Shown here one piece after another: positions 34,801 through 42,934 of a stretch of 64,000 nt of DNA. Source of the DNA: Sphingomonas sp. CFBP 13720 (GTDB taxonomy: Bacteria; Pseudomonadota; Alphaproteobacteria; Sphingomonadales; Sphingomonadaceae); assembly GCF_014842075.1 (NCBI RefSeq), contig NZ_JACYVA010000009.1, positions 62,001 through 126,000 of the forward strand, read 5' to 3'. The stretch's first letter is position 1. Each line of letters opens with the position of its first letter. A program made the translations under genes and the position numbers. The notes beneath the pieces were generated by a model that worked only from the letters and a program-made list of their open reading frames with translations, made no database searches and had not been told where the DNA came from.

Positions 34801-35359
34801 GGACCGGGCGAAAAATTCCGAACGGCTGCGATCCTTCGGCAAAACCATTCTCTGGCTGATCGTCGCCCGATACCCAGGGAAGATCGGTGATGCCGGCCGG
34901 ATTGTCGACACGCACCGCTATCTGGTTGCGCCCCCGCTTCACCGCAGCCGTAATTTCTACTTCGAAACTCGTAAGCCCGCCTGCGTGCCGTCCGACTTGT
35001 CGGCCGTTCACCCACACGGTCGCGTAGCTATTTACTCCTTCGAATCGAAGTGCGATCCGCTCATCCGCCGCCGGCAACGCGAGTTCGATGGACTTTCGAT
35101 ACCACGCTACCCCATGTCGCGCACCGACGCGGAGTTGCCTGTTGTAGGAATAACCCTGCCAGTTGTGTGGAAGAGCGATCGATTGCCAGCCGCGCGTGTT
35201 CACAGCGTCGCCCGAAAAGTCGGGCGACGATCCATCCTCCACGAGGGTCGAGGACCATTCATTCTCCAGTCGGACGGTTTCCCGCGCGATGGCGGGTTGA
35301 GCACAGGCTAACAGGATCAACAACAGCGCGCGTGCCCAACGCCAACCGCTTCGCGCCAT
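31847..35359 (-). CDS. Glycoside hydrolase family 2 (beta-galactosidase-like) with malectin-like domain
   Basis: A 1170-aa secreted enzyme. After a signal peptide (LLLILLACAQPAIA) come the GH2 sugar-binding, immunoglobulin-like and barrel domains, with acid/base Glu433 in WGLQNES and nucleophile Glu501 in GLVGEYGG. A malectin-like carbohydrate-binding part follows at about 720-880 (VRVNTGGDRIVDAEG, FAVPNGRYRVELHFVEPWYG), and a CBM6/35-like part at the end (NAGTYRLVLQLPAGSVVAVDSLRF). ATG 35359 has a GGGAG site eight bases upstream; the frame is open further but without a signal peptide at its start. It is divergent from the GH95 gene. It would remove beta-galactosyl or similar residues. Confidence 0.88.
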   Translation of the reverse strand: MARSGWRWARALLLILLACAQPAIARETVRLENEWSSTLVEDGSSPDFSGDAVNTRGWQSIALPHNWQGYSYNRQLRVGARHGVAWYRKSIELALPAADERIALRFEGVNSYATVWVNGRQVGRHAGGLTSFEVEITAAVKRGRNQIAVRVDNPAGITDLPWVSGDDQPENGFAEGSQPFGIFRPVHLERSSAVRVRPFGVYAWGPQGQIDARMAHLTARVELENRSAETRMVDVEVALLDGSGRAVTSLIFAQRLRPAEELSTDRALPAIARPHLWSPADPYLHNLRTRIRYRGKLIDETSTSFGIRDVRTVEDTSGHKRLLVNGKPVFLHGIAEYEHLLGGSHAFSDEQVRARVRQAAAAGMNAWRDAHYPHNLRYGEAIAEAGIMWWPQFSAHIWFDNPAFRANFRARLADWVRERRNNPAVFLWGLQNESRLPKAFAEEMVALIREIDPMASVSRLVVTCNGGSGTDWNVPQNWSGTYGGDPGKFDTELATQGLVGEYGGWRSLGLHDELPHAATPPTSEEHFANLMQTKARLADSVSDRAIGHFQWLLATHENPGRPMRADGTQIWDGVRALDHIGPANNKGLMTLWGEPTDAFYMYRARNIPASREAMAYIVSHTWPDRWQGAGTRSGIEVYSNCDTVALYNDDAGKVPLGQRGRNAEQRFVWDNVPIRYDRLRADCIVGGRIAAQDRLRLNNLPSPPGTETAEPAGQARGRDTALVRVNTGGDRIVDAEGRVWQADRMWMPGRAWGWESWAGAYSGLDPMLGSRRPVYDQVGGTQSADLYAGFRYGRQALAYRFAVPNGRYRVELHFVEPWYGRADIDARGWRVFDVAINDRTVVDDLDIFAEAGFGKALVRSVTAEVTDGTIRIGFPEVKAGQAIVAGIAIVPIGGRKGAEFPEQALTSDLVAQLDGPDVALDRFVDNGRKAMGEARWTRLPYMLLDSDAIRRTGSSGAVTLTPRVDVRLYQARTGDSVPAGWQPTDYRAGMILPATGVLTPVSFVERQLKAGQQITFSSDLPVLVRSALSSPYAPGNFSFAKDRTLFEAEAEGVAIRGGQVANALRGHSGPGYVQLDGKAAGEVSWTVETGAAARRKATIRYQAGTLRNGELVLVDVSGIAVVRMPVRFPAAGDWSDISIETPGFVNAGTYRLVLQLPAGSVVAVDSLRFE

Positions 35360-35385
35360 TCCGTTACTCCCAAGCCGGTCAGTTG

Positions 35386-35400
35386 TCAGTCGTATGATAA
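35386..35400. promoter_or_regulatory. Candidate operator in GH2/GH95 divergent promoter
   Basis: The sequence CAGTCGTATGATAAC contains TCGTATGA (35390-35397). The same block GTCGTATGATRAC recurs in front of the TonB receptor gene of this locus (41861). It lies 31 bases upstream of the GH2 start and 40 bases upstream of the GH95 start, so a repressor or activator here could control both. Confidence 0.45.
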
Positions 35401-35436
35401 CTTGGCATGATTGCGGTAACCAAGGAAGAGAACGAA

Positions 35437-37788
35437 ATGCGGTTAGGGCGAAGAAATCTGCTGAAGGCCGGGATACCGCTTTTCGCAGGAGCCAACCTGT
35501 CGCCGATGCGCAGTGCCGCCGCGCAGGAACGAAGCGCGGCGCCATTGATGACATCGCTGCTGTGGTACACCGATACCGCACGCATATGGGAGGAAGCGCT
35601 GCCGATCGGCAACGGTCGCCTAGGCGCGATGGTGTATGGCGGGATCAAACGTGAGCGCCTTCAGCTGAATGAAGACACGCTTTGGTCGGGCGGACCTTAC
35701 GAAGCGATCAATTCGCGTGCCAAGGCGAGCTTGGACGAAGTACGTAAGTTGATATTCAGTGGAAAATATAAGGATGCAGAGACACTTGCTGCGCAGGATT
35801 TACAGTCGAACCCGATGCGGCAGATGTCGTATCAAGCACTTGGCGATCTGCTGATAGATCTGATTGACCTGAACGAAACCGATGTCGAAGGATATCGTCG
35901 TTCGCTCGATCTCGATACGGCTATTACGGAAACGCGTTTCCAGGCAGGCGGAAAGACCATTCGCCGCGAAGCCTTCGCTAGCGAGCCCGATCAGGTGCTT
36001 GCGGTTCACGTGACGAGCGATGTCGCAGTTGATCTTTCCGTTGCGCTCGATACCGGGCAGCGCGCAAGAACCCGAATTGAGGACGGGGTGCTTGTCCTTT
36101 CGGGATACAACAACTCCGATCGGGGTGTCGAAGGCCGACTACGCTTCGATGTCCGGGTTGCGATCGTAAGCGACGGCGCTGCGCTGGAACTGGTCGACGA
36201 CAAACTCCATGTCCATGGGGCGAAGCAAGTTACGGTGCTTCTGGCAGCATCGACCAATTTCCGCTCGCCGACCGACCTGTCCGGGGATCCGGCACGCGAT
36301 ACTGCCGAGGCGATCGCCCGCACCAGACGTTTCTCCTACGCCGATTTGCGCGACCGGCACGTTCAGGCACATCAGAAGCTGTTCCGTCGGGTGTCGATCG
36401 ATCTGGGTGGGGCGGCGCAGGCAACCCGTCCGACCGACCAGCGCATCCGGCGTAGCGGCGGCACTCTGGATCCTGCGCTGGCTGCGCTCTACTTCCAGTT
36501 CGGCCGCTACCTGATGATATCGAGCTCACGACCGGGAACCCAGCCGGCCAACCTTCAAGGTATCTGGAACGACCGCAACCGGCCGCCGTGGGGATCCAAG
36601 TACACGCTGAACATCAACGCAGAGATGAATTACTGGCCGGCGGACAGTGCGAACCTGTCCAAATGCTTCGAACCGTTCGTTCGCATGGTCGAGGAGCTTG
36701 CAGTATCCGGCCGTCGTACGGCCGATGCGATGTACGGCGCACGCGGCTGGGTCGCACACCACAACACCGACTTGTGGCGTACTTCAACGCCGGTCGATCA
36801 TGCGCGCACTGGGATCTGGCCGTGCGGTGCCGCTTGGCTCGCCTGCCAGCTTTGGGACCATTGGGAATACCATCCTGACGACGCGCTGCTTACGCGTATT
36901 TATCCTATCTTGCGTGATGCAGCGCTATTTCATGTCGATACGCTTCAGCGCGATCCGCAGACAAAGTATCTCGTCACGAACCCATCCAATTCACCAGAGA
37001 ACGAGCATCCATATGGCTCGACCCTGTGCGCCGGTCCCGCGATCGACTCACAGCTTCTGCGCGATCTGTTCGATCGTGCCGCCGACGCTGCACGACGACT
37101 CAAGCGGGACGCAGGACTTCAGGCAGAATTTGCCCGCATCCGCGCGCAACTCCCGCCCGATCGCGTCGGTGCCGCTGGACAGTTGCAAGAGTGGCAGCAC
37201 GATTGGGACGGGGCGGCCCCGGATATTCACCACCGCCACGTCTCCCATCTCTATGGGCTTTATCCGAGCCAGCAAATCGACGTCGACAATACGCCGCGCC
37301 TCGCCCACGCAGCACGACGCTCTCTCGAAGTTCGTGGCGACGACGCTACCGGCTGGGGGCTGGGCTGGCGGCTGAACCTTTGGGCGCGGCTACGCGATGG
37401 AGGACGTGCGCATCGCATTCTCACGAGGCTACTGTCCCCCGAACGGACCTATCCCAACCTGTTCGACGCGCATCCGCCGTTCCAGATCGATGGAAACTTC
37501 GGTGGGGTCGCGGGTATCATCGAAATGCTGATCCAAACGCGCGGCGAAATGCTTCGCTTGCTGCCGGCGCTGCCGGGCGAGTGGCCGAGCGGTTCGATCC
37601 ACGGCATTCTTCAGCGCGGTGGCTGTCGTATCGATCTTAGCTGGAAGAACGGCGAAGTCGATGTCCTGACGATTACTGCCAGCCGATCCATTCGCCGCAG
37701 GATCGTCGCACCGAACGGAGCTGCCGACATCCAACTTCGGGCTGGCGCGACGCAAACGCTACGATCCGACGCTTTCAAGCGCAGTTGA
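35437..37788 (+). CDS. Glycoside hydrolase family 95 alpha-L-fucosidase-like enzyme
   Basis: 783 aa. A twin-arginine signal (RRNLLKAG) fits export by Tat. The body opens LLWYTDTARIWEEALPIGNGRLGAMVYG, the characteristic start of GH95, and carries NLQGIWNDRNRPPWGSKYTLNINAEMNYW-type motifs (NLQGIWND, NINAEMNYWP), TNPSNSPEN and FDAHPPFQIDGNFGG. GH95 enzymes release alpha-1,2-linked fucose or related galactose. ATG 35437 has AAGGAAGAG upstream; an ATG 30 bases earlier is not supported. It is transcribed divergently from the GH2 gene. Confidence 0.92.
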   Translation: MRLGRRNLLKAGIPLFAGANLSPMRSAAAQERSAAPLMTSLLWYTDTARIWEEALPIGNGRLGAMVYGGIKRERLQLNEDTLWSGGPYEAINSRAKASLDEVRKLIFSGKYKDAETLAAQDLQSNPMRQMSYQALGDLLIDLIDLNETDVEGYRRSLDLDTAITETRFQAGGKTIRREAFASEPDQVLAVHVTSDVAVDLSVALDTGQRARTRIEDGVLVLSGYNNSDRGVEGRLRFDVRVAIVSDGAALELVDDKLHVHGAKQVTVLLAASTNFRSPTDLSGDPARDTAEAIARTRRFSYADLRDRHVQAHQKLFRRVSIDLGGAAQATRPTDQRIRRSGGTLDPALAALYFQFGRYLMISSSRPGTQPANLQGIWNDRNRPPWGSKYTLNINAEMNYWPADSANLSKCFEPFVRMVEELAVSGRRTADAMYGARGWVAHHNTDLWRTSTPVDHARTGIWPCGAAWLACQLWDHWEYHPDDALLTRIYPILRDAALFHVDTLQRDPQTKYLVTNPSNSPENEHPYGSTLCAGPAIDSQLLRDLFDRAADAARRLKRDAGLQAEFARIRAQLPPDRVGAAGQLQEWQHDWDGAAPDIHHRHVSHLYGLYPSQQIDVDNTPRLAHAARRSLEVRGDDATGWGLGWRLNLWARLRDGGRAHRILTRLLSPERTYPNLFDAHPPFQIDGNFGGVAGIIEMLIQTRGEMLRLLPALPGEWPSGSIHGILQRGGCRIDLSWKNGEVDVLTITASRSIRRRIVAPNGAADIQLRAGATQTLRSDAFKRS

Positions 37789-37808
37789 CCCCGATCTGAT
37801 CGGCGCCG

Positions 37809-39110
37809 TCAATTGCCGGGTCGTAAATGACGATCCGCAAAGGCGATGAACTGTCCCCAATCATACGGCGTGATAGCATGCGGGCCGCGGCGGAGATGAT
37901 AACCGATCCTGCTATGTATGGGAGTGTTCGGAAGCGGCATGACTGTGGCGTCCAATCCGTCCCCGCCCAGCAATCGGTAAACGGGATCCGCCCCCTTTGC
38001 GGCAGCGAATTCACCGCGCGGATCTGCCCAAAGGTCCTCACTCGCGCTGGCGATGTAAACCGGGCGAGGCGCGACTAGTGCAATCAACTCGTGTTGATCG
38101 ACCGGAAGTTCCGCTTCCCGCCCCGCGAATGTTTTGTACCGTGGCGCGAACCAGTAATTGTTCATGACGCGGATCGTCTCGCCGTAATTCCTGCGGAACA
38201 GCTTCGCGCCGCCACCACCGGAATCATTTGCGACCACCATTGCAAAGCGCTGGTCGCGTGCGCCAGCCCATAGCGCCGCTTTACCGTAGCGGGAATGGCC
38301 GAACACGATCACGCGTTTCGCGTCCACCTGTGGGTCCCGCGCAAGATAGTCGTACACGCGACCAAGGCCCCATGCCCACGTAGCGATCGCTCCCCAATGC
38401 TGCGGATCGGATGGGCTTGTCCGGTAATACGGGTGGATGCTTTCAGCGATCTTGTCGTCGCTGTCGGGGTACAGGTCGCCCGGAAAATAGGTCGCGATGC
38501 CGTAGCCCGCTTTCAAAATCTGTTCGAGGGGCCATTCGGCGGCGTCGATACCGCGGGAGGCCGCCGTCGCTCTGTTTTTGCGAATCCCTTCGCCCGGAAC
38601 GACCCAGCTGTGCGCAATGGCGACCGCCGGATCAAACGTGATTGCCTGATTCCCGTGAAAGTTCAGTCCCACGAAGATGGGCGCTCTGCGCTTCCCCGCG
38701 CCGTTCGGCAGGTAGAGCAGCACCGACGTCTGCGGGCCATCTGTCTTCCCATCGAGGTACAAGGTGACCTGCTTACGGGTGGCAAGGCCACCCAAAGCGT
38801 TGCGCTCGACGTCAGTGACCCGAAATCGTAAGTTGCCGGATGCCGGACTGACTCCATAGATGTTCGCTTCGAACATCCCGAGAAGTTCTGGCCGTCGTTC
38901 CCTGTGCCACATGGCACTGTCCCTGACACGACGTCCGTCCGCCATTATCAATGCGTCGGGCAGAGCATAGGGCGCGACTTTTGTTTCGTCGAAATTCCCG
39001 TCGAGTTGACCGGCTGCAGGTGATGCCAATACCAACGTAATCGTAGTAACGGCGGCGCTTATGCGAAGCGTCGCCGCCGGCAACCTGTGCAAGATTTTTA
39101 TGGTCTTCAT
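37809..39110 (-). CDS. Glucuronoyl esterase-like (CE15 type) alpha/beta hydrolase
   Basis: 433 aa with an N-terminal signal (LVLASPAAG). The nucleophile elbow is VFGHSRYGKAALWAGARD, followed by VANDSGGGGAKLFRR; the His near the end is in GPHAITPYDWGQF. This pattern is that of bacterial CE15 glucuronoyl methylesterases, often listed as acetylxylan esterases. It would cut an ester between a uronic acid and another group. It converges with the GH95 gene (20 bases apart) and follows the TonB receptor gene on the minus strand. Confidence 0.82.
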   Translation of the reverse strand: MKTIKILHRLPAATLRISAAVTTITLVLASPAAGQLDGNFDETKVAPYALPDALIMADGRRVRDSAMWHRERRPELLGMFEANIYGVSPASGNLRFRVTDVERNALGGLATRKQVTLYLDGKTDGPQTSVLLYLPNGAGKRRAPIFVGLNFHGNQAITFDPAVAIAHSWVVPGEGIRKNRATAASRGIDAAEWPLEQILKAGYGIATYFPGDLYPDSDDKIAESIHPYYRTSPSDPQHWGAIATWAWGLGRVYDYLARDPQVDAKRVIVFGHSRYGKAALWAGARDQRFAMVVANDSGGGGAKLFRRNYGETIRVMNNYWFAPRYKTFAGREAELPVDQHELIALVAPRPVYIASASEDLWADPRGEFAAAKGADPVYRLLGGDGLDATVMPLPNTPIHSRIGYHLRRGPHAITPYDWGQFIAFADRHLRPGN

Positions 39111-39145
39111 TCACGGGTCTCGATGAATCTACCGCTCTCGACTGA

Positions 39146-41809
39146 TCATAAGCGGAAGCTGACACCGGCCTGAACCGTTTGATCCAGCTGATTGAACAGA
39201 TTCGGGCGCAACGGATCGCCGTAATATTGTTCCTGCGCTGTGTAGAGCAGGTTCACCACATCCAGCCGGAAAGAGACATTCTCATTCACTGCATAGCTGA
39301 GGGCGAAGTCGAGGCTTTTCAGCGGTGCGACATTGACCGGCCGCTGTGCGGGGTCACCCGACGTACGCTGTGATATATACTCCGACCGCCAGTTGTACGA
39401 CGCATTCATCGACAACGGACCCTTTTCGTAGATGCCGGTCAGACTGTAGCTGTGCTTCGACAAGCCAGTGGCCGGAAGCAATTGCGAATTGCCGAGCACC
39501 GGGATCGCGCTGTCGAGATAGGTGTAATAGCCGCGAAAGCCCAGGCCGTTCAAAAGGCCCGGCAGGAAATCGAAAAAGTGTTGATAGCTGACCTCGATGC
39601 CCTGCGTCTTTCCGACGCCCGGCGAGTTGCGCGGTCGCGTGACCAGATATTCGATGCCGTTGTAGGTCTCTGACTCCGCAAAGGTCTGTACGAAGCCGGT
39701 GATGTCCTTCCGAAATCCGGCGAGCGCGATGTAGTTCGCCCGACCGAAGTAATATTCCAGCGACACGTCATATTGGTCGGCCTGGACCGGCTGAAGGTCA
39801 GGGTTGTTACCGCTGCCGGTGGCGGGACCACCGCCGGTGATCGGGTTGAGAATCAGTGCCGGCGACAGCTGATTATACTGCGGCCGGTTGATGCCCTTGG
39901 AAAAGGCGAGACGAAGAAAGAAGTTCGGGGTGAACTTCGCACGCAGGTTCACGCTGGGTAGATAGTTTGTGTAAGAGCTGTCGCCGGTCACTGCTTCCGG
40001 TCCGGCTGGCGACCGCTGGAACACTTGCTGGGTTCCCTCGGTTTTGACCGCGCGCAGGCCAAGATTGCCGTCGATGGGCAGGCCAAGTTCGAAGTCGAAG
40101 TTCGCCTGGACGTATCCCGCGTACACCTTCTCCGTATAATCGTAGAAGCTGTATGGATCGAAGGCGAGATCAACGAGCGGGACGCCGACCAGCGCACGGG
40201 TCAGGCCCCGATTCTTGACGTAATCGCGATCGATCGCCAGCCACTGGTTGAGCGAGCTGTCACGACCGTGGAACAGATTGTCGTCGGTGAGCTGACTGAC
40301 GCCGGCAAGTGGCCGAATAAGTCCGCTATTGCTGGCATTGTAACTGCGGCTGATCGTGTTCTGGATCGCTTTGTGATCCGAATACCGGATTCCCGCCTGT
40401 ACCGAGCGCAGCGGGCTATCGTCGAACGAGTAGGTCAGATCCGCGCGGAACGCCGGTTCCTTGCCCAACGAGTCCTGCACCAGATCGAACAGGCCGATAT
40501 AGCTGTAAGCAGCGGGGTTGGTCGCATCGAGCCCGGCGAGGCTCGCATCTGCCTTGTTCTTCGTCAGATCGATGGTCGCGCCAGGCGCCCGCGCCTGAAG
40601 CGTCAGGTCTCGCTGGCGGAACGGGCCGGCACTTTCCGTATAGGTGAATTCGCCGCTCAACATCAGCGAGCCGGCATCGTATTTGCCTCCGACCGCGAAG
40701 TGATAGTTGCGGTAGGGGTTCTCGCTCGCCCCCGTAACGGACTGGACCGAGGCGTTGCGATAGGTTGCCACCCCGGGCACGTTGGACCCGTCTTTGAACT
40801 CGAACGGCCCTGCCGCGCTCGCGCCATCCGCCGCCGCGGTTCGTACGGTCAGCGACTGGGTGTTCGAAAATCCGCCGGAAAAGGTGTAGAACCCATCCAT
40901 ATAAAAGGTCAGATCGGGGTTCGGCCGCCACTGTGCGGAGGCATAGAAGGATGCGCGGATGCGCTCGCCCTGCTCGTAGCGTGAGCGGATCTGTGTCGGC
41001 GCACTAATGATGTCGCCGCTGTCCCCCGGGAACACCCCGTCACCGTCATAATCGTACAGGTCCTGGCGGTTCGAGTAGATGTTGGCGTTGGTCTGGTGCC
41101 CGCCCGAATTGACCTGTTCCCATTGCCCACCGACCAGAAGGCCGAACTCACCGATCGCAGTCGTCCAGCGATTGCTGGCGATGCCCGACAGGCGGGGCGT
41201 GATCGAAGTGTGCATGTCGCTGTAGATGCCGGAGACCGAGCCCGCGACACGAGGACCGTTGAAATCGAGTGGACGCGCCGTGCGCAAGTTGACGATGCCC
41301 CCCAAACCACCTTCAAGCTGGTCGGCGGTTGCCGTCTTGTAGACGTCAAGACCGTTCAGGATGTCAGAGGAGAAGTCGAGTAATGTGGCCGCACGATTGG
41401 TAACGCTGAAAAGCTGGCGTCCATTCACCGTGGTAAGGATCTGCTGAACGCCGAAGCCGCGGATCGTGTACTGGTTACCCTCACCACGCGTATTACGCGC
41501 GACCTGAACGCCCGGAATGCGCTGCAGCGTTTCTGCAACGTTGGTATCCGGCAGCTTGCCAATATCCTCAGCGACGATTGAGTCGACTACTTGGGCAGAG
41601 TCGCGCTTGATGCGCGCGGCGTTCTCAAGAGTTGATCGGATACCTGTAACGACAATTTCCGTTTCTGCTGCATCCTGGGTTCCGCTTTGGTCCGTAACAG
41701 CCGCCTCAGCTGTACCGGCCTGGCGCGGCGGCGTTTCCTGCGCCTCTGCGACGCAAGGAACGAACAACATCGTCACCCCGACGAGCAAGCCGACTTCATG
41801 TGACATCAT
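39146..41809 (-). CDS. TonB-dependent receptor of the polysaccharide locus
   Basis: An 887-aa outer membrane receptor. Signal peptide ending in AEA-QE, a TonB-box-like EIVVTGIRSTLE, a plug with KLPDTNVAETLQRIPGVQV and a long barrel ending in VQAGVSFRL. It belongs to the class used for oligosaccharide uptake in sphingomonads. Two adjacent ATGs (41809 and 41806) follow a GGAGAGGAC site; the frame is open 24 codons further but lacks a ribosome site. TCGTATGA-type motifs lie just upstream, and an IS5-type element is inserted about 140 bases upstream. The esterase gene follows 35 bases downstream. Confidence 0.92.
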   Translation of the reverse strand: MMSHEVGLLVGVTMLFVPCVAEAQETPPRQAGTAEAAVTDQSGTQDAAETEIVVTGIRSTLENAARIKRDSAQVVDSIVAEDIGKLPDTNVAETLQRIPGVQVARNTRGEGNQYTIRGFGVQQILTTVNGRQLFSVTNRAATLLDFSSDILNGLDVYKTATADQLEGGLGGIVNLRTARPLDFNGPRVAGSVSGIYSDMHTSITPRLSGIASNRWTTAIGEFGLLVGGQWEQVNSGGHQTNANIYSNRQDLYDYDGDGVFPGDSGDIISAPTQIRSRYEQGERIRASFYASAQWRPNPDLTFYMDGFYTFSGGFSNTQSLTVRTAAADGASAAGPFEFKDGSNVPGVATYRNASVQSVTGASENPYRNYHFAVGGKYDAGSLMLSGEFTYTESAGPFRQRDLTLQARAPGATIDLTKNKADASLAGLDATNPAAYSYIGLFDLVQDSLGKEPAFRADLTYSFDDSPLRSVQAGIRYSDHKAIQNTISRSYNASNSGLIRPLAGVSQLTDDNLFHGRDSSLNQWLAIDRDYVKNRGLTRALVGVPLVDLAFDPYSFYDYTEKVYAGYVQANFDFELGLPIDGNLGLRAVKTEGTQQVFQRSPAGPEAVTGDSSYTNYLPSVNLRAKFTPNFFLRLAFSKGINRPQYNQLSPALILNPITGGGPATGSGNNPDLQPVQADQYDVSLEYYFGRANYIALAGFRKDITGFVQTFAESETYNGIEYLVTRPRNSPGVGKTQGIEVSYQHFFDFLPGLLNGLGFRGYYTYLDSAIPVLGNSQLLPATGLSKHSYSLTGIYEKGPLSMNASYNWRSEYISQRTSGDPAQRPVNVAPLKSLDFALSYAVNENVSFRLDVVNLLYTAQEQYYGDPLRPNLFNQLDQTVQAGVSFRL

Positions 41810-41856
41810 GTCCTCTCCAACCAGTATGACGCTTCGGTCAAATCTGGTCACAAGCG

Positions 41857-41900
41857 TCGGTCGTATGATGACCCGAGTCAATAAAATTCATACGATGAAT
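41857..41900. promoter_or_regulatory. Two candidate operator motifs upstream of the TonB receptor
   Basis: GTCGGTCGTATGATGAC holds TCGTATGA at 41861-41868, the same block as in the GH2/GH95 promoter. Twenty bases on, ATTCAT-ACG-ATGAAT (41886-41900) is a perfect six-base inverted repeat that holds the reverse form TCATACGA (41888-41895). Two related sites 27 bases apart suggest a dimeric regulator, perhaps of GntR or LacI type, encoded outside the window. Confidence 0.5.
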
Positions 41901-41948
41901 GATGTTTGATTCTCGATGAGTTAACGCAAGGTAGGGCTGTCGCGCTTA

Positions 41949-42783
41949 GGGTCAGGACCCATCGATGTGAGAGGCGCGGTCTGATTCAGGCTCCGTAAGG
42001 AGACCGTGGATGAGCGACCTGTACTGGCTTACGAATGAGCAGATGGCGCGCCTGCAGCCGTACTTCCCCAAGAGCCATGGCAAGTCTCGGGTCGATGACC
42101 GGCGGGCGTTGAGTGGCATCGTCTTCGTCAATCGCAACGGACTCCGCTGGTGTGATGCACCGAGCGCGTATGGTCCGCACAAGACGCTGTACAACCGGTG
42201 GAAGCGCTGGGGTGAACGGGGCGTTCTCCTCCGTATGATGGAGGGTATTGCAGCAGCGGAGGCCGTGCTGAAGGCAGCCATGATCGACGCGACCTACCTG
42301 AAGGCACACCGCACGGCATCGAGCCTGCGGGTTAAAAAGGGGATCTCGGTCGCCTGATCGGCCGCACGAAAGGCGGCATGAACACTAAACTGCACGCCGT
42401 CAGCGATGCGGATGGGCGGCCCTTGAGCTTCTTCATGACCGCTGGGCAGGTCAGCGACTACAGCGCCGCGGCAGCCTTGCTCGACGATCTGCCGAAAGCA
42501 CAGTGGCTGCTTGGCGACCGTGGTTATGACGCCGACTGGTTCAGGGACGCCCTGGAAGCCAAGGGCATCCAGCCCTGCACCCTAGGGCGCAGATCGCGCA
42601 ACGAGCCGGTCCGGTACGACAAGCGCCGCTACCGGCGCCGCAGCCGCATCGAGATCATGTTCGGCCGCCTGAAGACTGGCGTCGCATCGCCACCCGCTAC
42701 GACCGATGCCCCACGGTCTTCTTCTCCGCCATCGTCCTCGCTGCCACCGTCATCTTTTGACTATGGCCAATGAGTCCTGACCC
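41949..42783 (+). mobile_element. IS5-family insertion sequence (IS427-like)
   Basis: 835 bases with inverted repeats: left GGGTCAGGACCCAT, right (read inward) GGGTCAGGACTCAT. TA dinucleotides flank both ends (41947-41948, 42784-42785), as expected for a TA target duplication. The element carries a transposase in two frames with a frameshift run. It lies upstream of the TonB receptor gene of the polysaccharide locus and may have displaced regulatory DNA. Confidence 0.85.
42010..42773 (+). pseudogene. IS5-family transposase, two-frame gene with a further frame error
   Basis: The first frame (42010-42357) reads MSDLYWLTNEQMARLQPYF and ends soon after VKKG. At TTAAAAAGGGG (42332-42342) a -1 shift would continue into DLGRLIGRTKGGMNTKLHAV, the usual programmed slippage of this group. 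The second frame keeps DDLPKAQWLLGDRGYD and RSRIEIMFGRLK, so the catalytic D and E are present. Then one base is missing near 42674: the expected DWRRIATRYDRC-like end is found only in another frame. The product therefore has a wrong C-terminus and is probably inactive. Confidence 0.75.
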
Positions 42784-42934
42784 TAGCTGGGCCCGCCCAA
42801 GCGGTCGGTCCGCTCACCTGAACAAGCGGCAGGTTTTGGTCATCGGAAGGGGCCGTGTGATGGCCGGGATTGGGTCTTTGCGTTAGCGTCGGGCGATCCC
42901 AAATCTCATAGGATCACTACGTTTCAGACCGTCG

